A DNA stretch of 64,000 bases from an uncultured Clostridium sp. GTDB lineage: Bacteria; Bacillota; Clostridia; Clostridiales; Clostridiaceae. This document shows positions 43,403 through 51,504 of the stretch, in pieces. Below the pieces are notes generated by a model. It was not told where the DNA came from, did not search any database, and was given only the letters and a program-made list of their open reading frames with translations. The translations under genes were made by a program, and so were the position numbers. Where the stretch lies: contig CALBDU010000029.1 in the NCBI GenBank assembly GCA_937927335.1, forward strand, positions 1 through 64,000, in the 5' to 3' direction. Each line of letters begins with the position of its first letter. Positions within the stretch are counted from its first letter, which is position 1.

Positions 43403-43597
43403 ATGGTGGATATTAATAAAGAGATACAGGAGCTTAAGAATAGAAAGGCTGTTATTGAAAATGAAATTAATACCATACAGCTAATTAGTGCAAGAATCAG
43501 CATGAGGTATGGTGAAAGTGAAGAAAAAATTGATAAAATGGAAGGCGAAATAGCAGAGATAAATAAAAAAATTGAAGATCTAGCCAAAAATATTTGA
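43403..43597 (+). CDS. Small coiled-coil protein of unknown function
   Basis: 64 residues, almost wholly alpha-helical heptad repeats rich in Glu, Lys and Ile. GGAGGGGGG precedes the ATG, and a terminator follows the stop, so it is very probably expressed. No family recognised. Confidence 0.65.
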   Translation: MVDINKEIQELKNRKAVIENEINTIQLISARISMRYGESEEKIDKMEGEIAEINKKIEDLAKNI

Positions 43598-43601
43598 AGA
43601 G

Positions 43602-43636
43602 GGCGTTGCAAAATGAAAATTTTGCGACGCCTTTTA
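43602..43636 (+). terminator. Terminator after the coiled-coil gene
   Basis: A 13-bp stem (43602-43614 with 43619-43631) including GGCGT/ACGCC ends, followed by TTTT. Confidence 0.85.
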
Positions 43637-43712
43637 AAGTTTAATCTTCATCTTATCTACACAAGTTTTATGTAGAATATATTCATAAAATATAAGGTAA
43701 ATAAAAAAATTC

Positions 43713-43741
43713 TTGACTAAATAAATTAATTATAATATATT
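43713..43741 (+). promoter_or_regulatory. Promoter of the T-box operon
   Basis: TTGACT (43713-43718), 17-base spacer, TATATT (43736-43741). The start would fall near 43748, at the beginning of the T-box leader. Confidence 0.7.
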
Positions 43742-43747
43742 AGTAAA

Positions 43748-44026
43748 CAAATAGGAAAACTATGAAATGCTTTGAAGAGAAGAGTAGGCAGGCGGAAGCT
43801 TTTAGAGAGGAATCCCAGGTGGTGCAAGGATTCCAGGGGGAAACCTGCCAAAGTGCATCTCTGAGCACTGGATCGAAACAACGTAGACTCCAGCGGTTAC
43901 GCCCGATAAAGCGTTCAGGTATATAAGTACCAATAAGAGTTTTTATGTGCTTAGGCACATATTAAACAGAGTGGAACCGCGGATATTCTTCTGCCTCTGT
44001 ACAGAGGCGGAAGTTTTTATTTTTTG
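43748..44026 (+). promoter_or_regulatory. T-box leader, cysteine type
   Basis: Stem I is bounded by GGCAGG (about 43789) and CCTGCC (about 43844), with AGAGAGG and GGTGCAAGG distal-loop elements. The presumed specifier TGC (43854-43856), followed by ATCTCTGAGC, reads cysteine. The T-box AGAGTGGAACCGCGG is at 43968-43982: the base after TGG is A, which pairs with U73, the discriminator of bacterial tRNA-Cys. The terminator CTTCTGCCTCTGT (43988-44000) with ACAGAGGCGGAAG (44001-44013) and a T-run competes with the antiterminator. Uncharged tRNA-Cys should switch the downstream operon on. Confidence 0.88.
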
Positions 44027-44043
44027 AAAGGGAGGATTTACCA

Positions 44044-46062
44044 TTGAATTTTAATGAAAGATTAAAATATCATCACACTGATTTTGGCCATAAGGAACAG
44101 GGTGAGGGCCATCACCATCATCATCACCATGGAGTAAATGACTATATGGAAGCTGTAGCTGAATACAGGAAAACCTTTGCTTCAAAGCAGGATGTACTGG
44201 ATAAGACTCCAGACCCTGCAGTTAAGGACATGCTGCTTCACATGGAACAAATAGGCTGTGACACCACCTTTGACAGGTTTGACAGGCAGAAGCCACAGTG
44301 CAGCTTCGGTCTTGCAGGGGTATGCTGCCGTATTTGCTATATGGGACCCTGCAAAATTACACCCAAAAGCCCTAAAGGAGTTTGCGGTGCCGATGCAGAT
44401 CTCATTGTAGCCCGAAATCTTTTAAGAGGTATGGCTGCCGGTGCCTCAGCCCATGGCTCCCATGCCAGGGAAGTATTGCTGGCATTAAAGGCTGCTGCAG
44501 AGGGGAAACTGGATCTTCCAATTATGGGACAGGAAAAGGTAATAGCATCTGCAAAGCAGTTTGGCATAAGCTGTGATGGTAAAACAGTGAATCAGCTTGC
44601 TATAGAGCTGGCGGACCTTCTTTTGGAGGATATTTCAAGGGTGGTGCCTGGTGAATATAAAACTATACAGGCGGCAGCACCACTAGAGAGAAGGAAGGTT
44701 TGGGAGGCAATGGACATACTTCCCATAGGCGCCTACCATGAGGTTTTTGAAGCACTGCACAAAACCACTACAGGTACTGACGGAGATTGGGAAAGCATTA
44801 TGAAGCAGTTTTTAAGGTGTGGCCTTGCCTTTGTATTTTCAGGGGTGGTTGGCTCTGCCATAGCCACTGACAGTTTATTTGGAATAGGTGACAGAAGGAC
44901 CTCAAAGGTCAATGTGGGTGCTTTAAAGGAAGGTTATGTAAATATAGCTGTTCATGGACATTTGCCTGTACTGGTAAGTGAAATAGTAAAGCAGGGGCAA
45001 AGGGAGGAATTCATAAAGCTGGCACAGGAAAATGGAGCAAAAGGCATCAGATTTTATGGAATATGCTGCTCAGGCCTGGCTGCCATGTACAGGTATAATA
45101 ATGTAATTCCACTGTCAAACGCCATAGGTGCAGAACTGGTGCTTGGCACAGGAGCCCTGGACCTTTGGGTTGCTGATATACAGGATGTGTATCCAGCTAT
45201 TATGGAGGTGGCTAAATGCCACAAAACTACTGTGGTTACCACCAGCGATTCAGCAAGACTTCCAGGAGCTGAGCATTACGGCTATGACCACAGCCACACA
45301 AATCTTCAGGAAACTGAAGACCTGGCTAAAAAAATAATGCACAGGGCTATTGAAAGCTTTGTAGAAAGAAGAGATGTTCCAGTATTTATTCCTCCTTATG
45401 AAGTGGACGCAGAGGTAGGCTTCTCTGCCGAATATGTGAAAAAAAGGTTCGGCAGCTTAAAACCAATTTTGGAGGCTTTAAAGAGTGGCAAGCTTCTAGG
45501 CATTGTGAATTTGGTAGGCTGTAACAATCCCAGGGTGATATATGAAAAGGCAGTGGTGGATGTAGCCGAGACTCTGATTAAAAATAATATTCTGGTATTC
45601 ACTAACGGCTGTGCATCCTTTCCCTTGCTTAAGCTTGGCCTTTGCAACACTGGAGCCCTGGATAAAACAGGGGACAGCTTAAGAGAATTTCTACAGCCTG
45701 ACCTGCCACCGGTGTGGCACATGGGAGAATGCATAGATAATGCCAGAGCCTCCGCATTGTTTGGTGGTATTGCCGCTGAAGCGGGACATGCCATTAAGGA
45801 TATGCCCTATGCCTTTGCCAGCCCGGAATGGTCCAACGAAAAAGGAATTGGCGCTGCACTAGGATTCAGACTGAATGGAATTAATTCCTATCACTGTGTA
45901 CACGCACCGGTGCAAGGTTCGGACAAGGTTATGAACTATATGTATAAGGGTACAAAGGAAACACTTGGTTCTACCATGAATGTGGATATAGATCCGTTAA
46001 AACTGGCGGAAAAAATAATTGATGATATCAAGGATAAAAGAAAGGCCCTTGGATGGCAATAA
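44044..46062 (+). CDS. Carbon-monoxide-dehydrogenase-like Ni-Fe protein with poly-His N-terminus
   Basis: A 672-residue CooS-family protein. A run of seven His stands at 23-29. Cys86, 94, 95, 98, 103 and 114 match the D- and B-cluster ligands of known CODH. For the C-cluster, HGH near 304-306, Cys342 (GICCSG), Cys493 (VGCNNP), Cys523 (NGCAS) and Cys563 (HMGECIDN) are kept, as is Lys600 (PEWSNEK). The residue equal to Cys333 of C. hydrogenoformans CODH-II is Asp381 (ADIQDVYP). A modified cluster or a different activity is therefore possible. TTG 44044 follows GGGAGG by 7 bases. No CooF, CooC or acetyl-CoA synthase genes are near; a transporter follows instead. It is under the Cys T-box. Confidence 0.85.
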   Translation: MNFNERLKYHHTDFGHKEQGEGHHHHHHHGVNDYMEAVAEYRKTFASKQDVLDKTPDPAVKDMLLHMEQIGCDTTFDRFDRQKPQCSFGLAGVCCRICYMGPCKITPKSPKGVCGADADLIVARNLLRGMAAGASAHGSHAREVLLALKAAAEGKLDLPIMGQEKVIASAKQFGISCDGKTVNQLAIELADLLLEDISRVVPGEYKTIQAAAPLERRKVWEAMDILPIGAYHEVFEALHKTTTGTDGDWESIMKQFLRCGLAFVFSGVVGSAIATDSLFGIGDRRTSKVNVGALKEGYVNIAVHGHLPVLVSEIVKQGQREEFIKLAQENGAKGIRFYGICCSGLAAMYRYNNVIPLSNAIGAELVLGTGALDLWVADIQDVYPAIMEVAKCHKTTVVTTSDSARLPGAEHYGYDHSHTNLQETEDLAKKIMHRAIESFVERRDVPVFIPPYEVDAEVGFSAEYVKKRFGSLKPILEALKSGKLLGIVNLVGCNNPRVIYEKAVVDVAETLIKNNILVFTNGCASFPLLKLGLCNTGALDKTGDSLREFLQPDLPPVWHMGECIDNARASALFGGIAAEAGHAIKDMPYAFASPEWSNEKGIGAALGFRLNGINSYHCVHAPVQGSDKVMNYMYKGTKETLGSTMNVDIDPLKLAEKIIDDIKDKRKALGWQ

Positions 46063-46086
46063 AATTAGCAAGGAGAGATACTTATA

Positions 46087-47058
46087 ATGAAAAGGATAAA
46101 AAAGATCATCACAGCAGTATTGGTATTAAGTTTGGCAGTTGGTGCTGCAGCCTGCGGAAACAAAAAAGAAACTTCCACTAATGAGAAAAAAACAGTTAAG
46201 ATCGCATATCTTCCAATTACTCATGCAGTTCCTCTATATATGGAAAAAGAGGATCAGGTAATAAATAGTGAGCAGCTGAAAAACGTTAATATTGAGCTTG
46301 TGAAATACGGAAGCTGGCCGGAATTAATGGATGCACTTAATACAGGTAAGGTAGACGGTGCCTCTGTGCTGGTGGAGCTTGCCATGAGATCCAAGGAGCA
46401 GGGTATAGACCTGAAGGCAGTGGCACTGGGACACAGGGACGGAACCAACCTTACAGTTGCTAAGGATATTAACAGTATTGCAGATTTAAAGGGAAAAACA
46501 ATTGCCATACCCCAAAGATTTTCAACAATGAATATTTTGCTTTATGAATCACTGAAAAATGCTGGTTTAAGCTATTCAGACGTTAAAACTGTGGAGCTGG
46601 CTCCGGCAGAAATGCCTGCAGCCCTGGCAGAAGGCCGTATTTCAGGGTATTTAGTGGCAGAACCCTTTGGAGCTGTATCAGTCATTAACGGAAAAGGAAA
46701 AACCCTGGTGCAGTCCAATGATATATGGAAAGGGTCAATCTGCTGTGCACTGGTTTTAAGGAATGACTTTATACAAAACAACAAAGAAGCTGCCCAGGAG
46801 GTAGTAACTGGCTTTGTTAAAGCAGGAAAAATGGCAGAAGCAAAGGATGACATGGTTAAAACTATTACCTCAAAGTATATGTCTGTAGATAAAAATGTGC
46901 TGGATTTATCTTTAAAATCCACCTCCTACACTGACCTGAAAATTAATGAAGAGGATTATAACAAATTAAACAGTTATCTCACCACCATGGGACTATCTAA
47001 AAACCCTCCGAAATTCATTGATTTTGTTGACAACTCACTTATAGATAAGGTTCAGTGA
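46087..47058 (+). CDS. SsuA/TauA/NMT1-like ABC substrate-binding lipoprotein
   Basis: A 323-residue exported binding protein. The signal ends in AAAC, so Cys23 is lipidated. The fold is that of nitrate/sulfonate/taurine binders: VKIAYLPITHAVPLYMEKE near 36-54, SWPELMDALNTGKVDGASV, and LKGKTIAIPQRFSTMNILL. Alkylsulfonate or another sulfur compound would suit the Cys T-box control, but ligand residues do not settle it. AGGAGAG lies upstream. It begins 24 bases after the CODH-like gene. Confidence 0.85.
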   Translation: MKRIKKIITAVLVLSLAVGAAACGNKKETSTNEKKTVKIAYLPITHAVPLYMEKEDQVINSEQLKNVNIELVKYGSWPELMDALNTGKVDGASVLVELAMRSKEQGIDLKAVALGHRDGTNLTVAKDINSIADLKGKTIAIPQRFSTMNILLYESLKNAGLSYSDVKTVELAPAEMPAALAEGRISGYLVAEPFGAVSVINGKGKTLVQSNDIWKGSICCALVLRNDFIQNNKEAAQEVVTGFVKAGKMAEAKDDMVKTITSKYMSVDKNVLDLSLKSTSYTDLKINEEDYNKLNSYLTTMGLSKNPPKFIDFVDNSLIDKVQ

Positions 47059-47062
47059 TAAT

Positions 47063-47833
47063 ATGAGTACAAGAAAGATACTAAATGTAATTATAGGGTT
47101 AGTCCTTGTTTTAGGGATCTGGGAAATGATAGTTTTAACGGGAAGGTATGAGCCTTCCCTGCTTCCATCTCCCTTGATAGTTCTTAAGGGAATGAAGGAG
47201 CTCATAGTAAATGGAACATTAGCAGGCCATATAAAAATCAGCCTTTTAAGATTTTTTGCAGGCTATTTTAGTGCAGTTATATCTGCAGTTGTGCTGGGGT
47301 TGATTTTAGGCTGGTTCCAAAAGGCATGGGATGTAGCAGATCCAATAGTACAGATTTTAAGGCCCATATCCCCTATAGCCTGGATGCCCTTTATAGTATT
47401 ATTGCTGGGAATAGGGGACATACCTGCTATAGCCATAATCTTCATTGCCGCATTTTTTCCGGTACTGCTGTCTACAGTATCTGCAGTGAGGAAAGTAGAT
47501 AAAACCTATCTTAAAGTAGCCGAAAACTTTGGAATAAAGCAGCCCTTTATTTTAACAAAGATTATACTTCCTGCTGCATTTCCTAATATAGTAACGGGAC
47601 TTCACCTGGCACTGGGTTCAGCCTGGGTTTTTCTTGTATCCGGGGAAATGGTGGGAGTGCAGTCAGGCTTGGGTTATTTAATTATAGACGCAAGAAATTC
47701 CATGAGAGTTGACTTGCTGCTGGCTGCAATAATATTTATAGGAGTTTTAGGGCTGCTGCTGGATAAATCAATCACCTTGTTTGAAAAATGGGTGGGGAAA
47801 ACCTGGGGCATAGCCCAGGTAACCGGGAGGTAA
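47063..47833 (+). CDS. SsuC/TauC-like ABC transporter permease
   Basis: A 256-residue inner-membrane permease with about six helices. The EAA loop reads LKVAENFGIKQPFILTKIILP (near 150-170). PISPIAWMPFIVLLLGIGDIPAI is typical of the nitrate/taurine/sulfonate permease family. The start is 4 bases after the binding-protein stop, with little ribosome site of its own, so it is translationally coupled. Confidence 0.88.
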   Translation: MSTRKILNVIIGLVLVLGIWEMIVLTGRYEPSLLPSPLIVLKGMKELIVNGTLAGHIKISLLRFFAGYFSAVISAVVLGLILGWFQKAWDVADPIVQILRPISPIAWMPFIVLLLGIGDIPAIAIIFIAAFFPVLLSTVSAVRKVDKTYLKVAENFGIKQPFILTKIILPAAFPNIVTGLHLALGSAWVFLVSGEMVGVQSGLGYLIIDARNSMRVDLLLAAIIFIGVLGLLLDKSITLFEKWVGKTWGIAQVTGR

Positions 47834-47837
47834 ATTG

Positions 47838-48587
47838 ATGTTTATTAAAATTGATAATGTATCAAAAGTTTATAAAAGCAAAAGTAATACAGATTTAATA
47901 TCTCTTGATAAACTTAACCTTAATATAAAGAAGGGGGAATTCATCTGCCTGCTGGGACCCAGCGGCTGCGGTAAATCCACCCTGTTAAACTTGCTGGCAG
48001 GCTTTGATGTGCCTACTACCGGTGATATAACCATAGGCAGCAAACAGGTAAACGGGCCATCCTCAAATTGTGTTACAATTTTCCAAAACTATGGGCTGCT
48101 TCCCTGGAGAAGTGTTAAAAAAAATGTGGAGCTGGGGCTGGAGGTTAAAAAATTAAACAAAGCTGATAAAAGTAGAATTGCCATGGAGTATATCGATCTG
48201 GTAGGTCTGACTAAATTCAGCAAAAGCCATCCATCAGAGTTATCTGGGGGAATGCAGCAGCGGGTAGCCCTGGCCAGGGCACTAGCGGTTGACCCTGAAA
48301 TTATATTTATGGATGAACCCTTTGCTGCATTGGATGCCATTACAAGGATGAATATGCAGGAGGAAATATCCGGTCTTTGGGAGAAAAAAAAGAAAACAAT
48401 AATTTTTGTTACCCACGATATAGAAGAGGCTGTGTTCCTTGCAGATAGAATTGTTATCATGACACCAGGGCCAGGCAGGCTTAAAAATATAATAGATGTG
48501 CCTATAAAGAGAAAAAGGGATAGGAATAGTGATGAATTCCTAAAAATCAGGCATAAGGTTTTTGAAGAATTTAAAATGGAAAATTAA
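47838..48587 (+). CDS. SsuB/TauB-like ABC transporter ATP-binding protein
   Basis: A 249-residue ATPase. Walker A LGPSGCGKST is near 38, LSGGMQQRVALARAL is the signature, IFMDEPFAALD is Walker B and THD the switch. The LPWRSVKKNVELGLE segment after Walker A is common in SsuB/TauB. ATG 47838 is 7 bases from GGGAGG; the TTG at 47835 is less well spaced. It completes the transporter of the T-box operon. Confidence 0.9.
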   Translation: MFIKIDNVSKVYKSKSNTDLISLDKLNLNIKKGEFICLLGPSGCGKSTLLNLLAGFDVPTTGDITIGSKQVNGPSSNCVTIFQNYGLLPWRSVKKNVELGLEVKKLNKADKSRIAMEYIDLVGLTKFSKSHPSELSGGMQQRVALARALAVDPEIIFMDEPFAALDAITRMNMQEEISGLWEKKKKTIIFVTHDIEEAVFLADRIVIMTPGPGRLKNIIDVPIKRKRDRNSDEFLKIRHKVFEEFKMEN

Positions 48588-48700
48588 AGCATAAATAGAT
48601 GAAAAGCGATAAAAACCTTGAAGGATTTTCCTAAGAGCTGTGAATAATACTTATATAAGTTCCTGATAATAGATAAAATAATATTTTTAAGGAGGAGCTT

Positions 48701-48916
48701 ATGATAAAAAAAATAATAGTACAGGGTATAAATTCCAGAGATGGTGCAAGTGAAGTAGAGGATGTATTATACAGCCTTATGGGAGTTGTTACAGTTAACA
48801 TCGACGATGATTTAAAAACTGCAGTGGTTGATGCACAGGAGGATATTCCAGATAAGGAAATAAAGGCTATGCTTAAGGATGCAGGCTATGATGCCCTAAG
48901 CATACAAAATGCATAA
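48701..48916 (+). CDS. HMA-fold protein lacking the CxxC metal site
   Basis: 71 residues with the beta-alpha-beta pattern of heavy-metal-associated domains (CopZ, MerP). At the place of GMTCxxC it reads GINSRDGASEVEDVL: Ser and Gly replace the two cysteines, so it probably cannot bind metal by thiolates. It ends MLKDAGYDALSI, a clear HMA tail. AGGAGGAG precedes the ATG. It lies 113 bases after the ATPase with no good terminator, and 54 bases before a close paralogue. Confidence 0.75.
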   Translation: MIKKIIVQGINSRDGASEVEDVLYSLMGVVTVNIDDDLKTAVVDAQEDIPDKEIKAMLKDAGYDALSIQNA

Positions 48917-48970
48917 AATATAAAAAACTTCTTAAAATAAGTATATTAAAATTTTAAGGAGGAGATATAA

Positions 48971-49189
48971 ATGAAAAAGATAATAAATATTGAAGGCATG
49001 ACTTGAGGCAGCTGCGTTGGGCATGTGGAGGATGCTCTATCCGAGGTGAAAGGCATTAACTCTATTAATGTAGAGCTTAATACAAAATGTGCAGTAATAG
49101 ATGCAGGCCCGGAGGTAAAGGACCAGGATATAAAAAATGCCATCCATGAAGCCGGATATGATGTAGCCAGCATAGAACCAGAAAAATAA
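48971..49189 (+). CDS. HMA-domain (CopZ/MerP-like) protein with in-frame UGA, probable selenoprotein
   Basis: A 72-codon frame with ATG 48971, 7 bases after AGGAGG, and TGA as codon 12 (49004-49006). Reading through gives GMT-U-GSCVGHVEDALSEV, so UGA replaces the first Cys of the metal-binding GMTCxxC motif, leaving Cys15 as partner. The rest is a normal HMA domain ending in EAGYDVASIEPEK. A hairpin with a loop starting in G begins 13 bases after the UGA (loop at 19). Probably a metallochaperone or metal(loid) binder using Sec/Cys. The alternative is a recent nonsense mutation, which is made unlikely by the position. Confidence 0.8.
49019..49037 (+). other. Candidate bacterial SECIS hairpin in the HMA gene
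   Basis: GGGCAT (49019-49024) pairs with ATGCTC (49032-49037, one G-T pair). The 7-base loop begins with G, 19 bases after the UGA, within the bacterial SECIS range. Confidence 0.6.
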
Positions 49190-49195
49190 AAAACA

Positions 49196-49232
49196 AAAAA
49201 CTCCGGGGAAATTTTCCTCAGAGTTTTTTATA
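49196..49232. terminator. Bidirectional terminator between HMA gene and tupC
   Basis: AAAAACTC (49196-49203) pairs with GAGTTTTT (49221-49228), with an inner GGGGAA/TTCCTC stem. Confidence 0.82.
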
Positions 49233-49926
49233 TTCTCCAGTTTTTCAAAAATCTTTCTGTTTCTTCATGATCCGGATTATTTAATACCTTTTCAGCAGTA
49301 CCCATTTCAGTAATTTTTCCGGAGTTCAAAAAGATTATCTCGTGGGCAAGCCTTTGTGCCTGTGATGGATTATGAGTGCTGAAAATAAAGGTTTTTCCAT
49401 CCTTTTGATTTACTTCCCGGATATAATCCTCAATGAGCTCTGCTCCTGCAATATCAGTTGCTGATGAGGGCTCATCCAGCAATATCAAGTCTTTTTTCAT
49501 AACCAGTGTTCTTGCCACAGCTATCCTTTGTGCTTCACCACCAGAAAGGAATCTTGCCTTTGAATCTGAAAAGGACTCCATGCCAACTCTTTTTAAAGCC
49601 TCATTTATTGCTGAATCTATATTTAACTGCGGAAGCTTATTGTCAATTCCAAGTAGCATATTTTTCTTTACCGTAGTATCAAAAAGATAAATATTTTGTG
49701 TCAAAAAGGAAACCTTATCCTTTGGCATATGTTCAGAACCATCATATAGTATCTGGCAGGATGGTTCATGATCCAACGCTGCAATTGACCTTAATAAAGT
49801 GGTTTTTCCAGAGCCGTTGGGTCCAATCAAGGCATAAATTTTACCGCTTTCCAAAGTTAAATCAGTTATATCAAGGATTTTTCGCTGGGCTCGGGTTATT
49901 TCAGCTTTTAACACTTCTACCTTCAT
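49228..49926 (-). CDS. tupC: Tungstate ABC transporter ATP-binding protein
   Basis: A 232-residue ATPase with GPNGSGKTTLLRS (Walker A, near 35), LSGGEAQRIAVARTL (signature) and ILLDEPSSATD (Walker B; Thr where many have Leu). Its start lies 26 bases inside the end of the permease gene in another frame, so translation is coupled. Assigned to tungstate from its partner TupA. Confidence 0.88.
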   Translation of the reverse strand: MKVEVLKAEITRAQRKILDITDLTLESGKIYALIGPNGSGKTTLLRSIAALDHEPSCQILYDGSEHMPKDKVSFLTQNIYLFDTTVKKNMLLGIDNKLPQLNIDSAINEALKRVGMESFSDSKARFLSGGEAQRIAVARTLVMKKDLILLDEPSSATDIAGAELIEDYIREVNQKDGKTFIFSTHNPSQAQRLAHEIIFLNSGKITEMGTAEKVLNNPDHEETERFLKNWRI

Positions 49927-50617
49927 AAGACATTCCTTCCTGTATGCTGTTTATTAACCAGTTTATTAAAAATGATATGCTTAACAGCACTATGCCTAGA
50001 GCCAAAGCTTTGCCATAATTACCCTGGCTTGTTTCAAGCATTATTGCCGTTGTCATAACTCTGGTCATGTACTGGATATTTCCACCCACCAGCATAATAG
50101 CCCCAACCTCGGATATAGCTCTTCCATATCCGGCCATTACTGCTGAAATGATGGGGTATCTGCATTCATAAATAAGGAGTTTTATGGTTTTTCCTTTAGA
50201 GAGTCCTAAACCCTGGCAGGTTTCAAAAACCGGCTTTGCCTTAAGTTTCACAGCAGATAATGTAAAGCCGGCTATAATGGGTGTTATTATAATTACTTGG
50301 GCAATAACCATAGCTTCAGGCGTAAATAAAATATTGAAAAATCCTAAAGGGCCGGTCCTTGATAATATAATATATACTATAAGGCCTGCCACTACTGGCG
50401 GCAGACCCATTAAAGTATTGGTAATCCTGATTAATGTTTTTCTTCCGGTAAAATTACCGCTACCCATCAGCACTCCGAGCGGTACAGCCAGCATGGCCGA
50501 TAAAAATGTACTTGAAAATGTAACAAGCAATGTAAGTTTAATTATTCCATATATTTCCGGATCAAAAGATATTATCAGATTTATTGCTTCCATTATTCCT
50601 TTTGATAATCCTACCAT
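49901..50617 (-). CDS. tupB: Tungstate ABC transporter permease
   Basis: A 238-residue membrane protein with about five helices of the ModB/TupB type. The EAA-like cytoplasmic loop is ETCQGLGLSKGKTIKLLIYECR near 131-152; SEVGAIMLVGGNIQYMTRVMTTAI near the C-terminus is characteristic of TupB. GGAGA lies upstream of the ATG. The order binding protein, permease, ATPase is that of tupABC. Confidence 0.88.
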   Translation of the reverse strand: MVGLSKGIMEAINLIISFDPEIYGIIKLTLLVTFSSTFLSAMLAVPLGVLMGSGNFTGRKTLIRITNTLMGLPPVVAGLIVYIILSRTGPLGFFNILFTPEAMVIAQVIIITPIIAGFTLSAVKLKAKPVFETCQGLGLSKGKTIKLLIYECRYPIISAVMAGYGRAISEVGAIMLVGGNIQYMTRVMTTAIMLETSQGNYGKALALGIVLLSISFLINWLINSIQEGMSYEGRSVKS

Positions 50618-50647
50618 AATGATTCTCCGTTCCGGTTTTAGCTAACC

Positions 50648-51496
50648 CTATTTTCCATAGTTTACTATAAATAGTGGTTCGCCGTATTTATCTTTGCCGT
50701 ATTCACCAATGAGCTTTAATACCTTCTCGGAAGTGACCCATTTAACGAATTCGTCTGATGCCTCGGTGTTTGTTTTTGAGTATTTCTTAGGATCGACCTG
50801 GATAATTGTGTACTGGTTTTTAAGGTCTGGTGTTGCATCCACTACTATATCAAGATCCAGTTTATCCTTCATGGTTAGATAGGTTGCCTTATCTGTAAGG
50901 GTATACGCTTTCATTTCACTTGCCATAGTTAAAACAGCGCCCATACCTTTTCCGGCAGATATATACCAGTCTCCTGCAGGTTTGATATTTGCTGCAGTCC
51001 ATAATGATAATTCCTTGGTATTTGTTCCAGATTTATCTCCTCTGGATACAAATTTTGATTTTGCTTCAGCAATTTTTGCAAAAGCCTTTGTTGCATCAAG
51101 GCCACTGCCTTTTATTTTAGCAGGGTCATCCTTTGGGCCAACAACTACAAAGTAATTATACATAACTGGAATTCTCTTTAGGCCATATCCGTCGGAAACA
51201 AATTTTTCCTCGGCGGCCTTGGAGTGCACCCATATGAGGTCTGCGTTTCCATCCATTGCAGTTTGAATAGCCTGACCTGATCCCTGAGATAAAACCTTCA
51301 GCTCAATACCGGTATCCTGCTTAAGAATTGGCGCAAGGTAAGTATAAAGTCCAGTATCATTAAGGCTTGTGGTAGTTGAAAGTGTCAGGTTTGGATTTTT
51401 AAGGGCTTTTTTGCCTGAACAGGCAGTTAAAGAAAATACAAAAACAAGGATTAATAAGACAAGTGTACTCTTTTTAAACATTGAGCTTTTTGACAT
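50648..51496 (-). CDS. tupA: Tungstate-binding lipoprotein
   Basis: A 282-residue exported binding protein with lipobox LTAC (Cys26). The mature N-terminus has LTLSTTTSLNDTGLY, the TTTS motif that marks TupA, followed by GSGQAI and VSRGDKSGTNTKE, the anion-binding loops. Tungstate would feed aldehyde:ferredoxin oxidoreductase or formate dehydrogenase, though neither is in the window. The leader carries a probable molybdopterin/tungsten-cofactor riboswitch. Confidence 0.92.
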   Translation of the reverse strand: MSKSSMFKKSTLVLLILVFVFSLTACSGKKALKNPNLTLSTTTSLNDTGLYTYLAPILKQDTGIELKVLSQGSGQAIQTAMDGNADLIWVHSKAAEEKFVSDGYGLKRIPVMYNYFVVVGPKDDPAKIKGSGLDATKAFAKIAEAKSKFVSRGDKSGTNTKELSLWTAANIKPAGDWYISAGKGMGAVLTMASEMKAYTLTDKATYLTMKDKLDLDIVVDATPDLKNQYTIIQVDPKKYSKTNTEASDEFVKWVTSEKVLKLIGEYGKDKYGEPLFIVNYGK

Positions 51497-51504
51497 TTTA
51501 ATTT

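Noticed and set aside
44104..44136. His tract as an artificial expression tag or contamination
   Set aside because: It is embedded in a genomic operon behind a T-box with codons of mixed CAC/CAT use and natural flanks.
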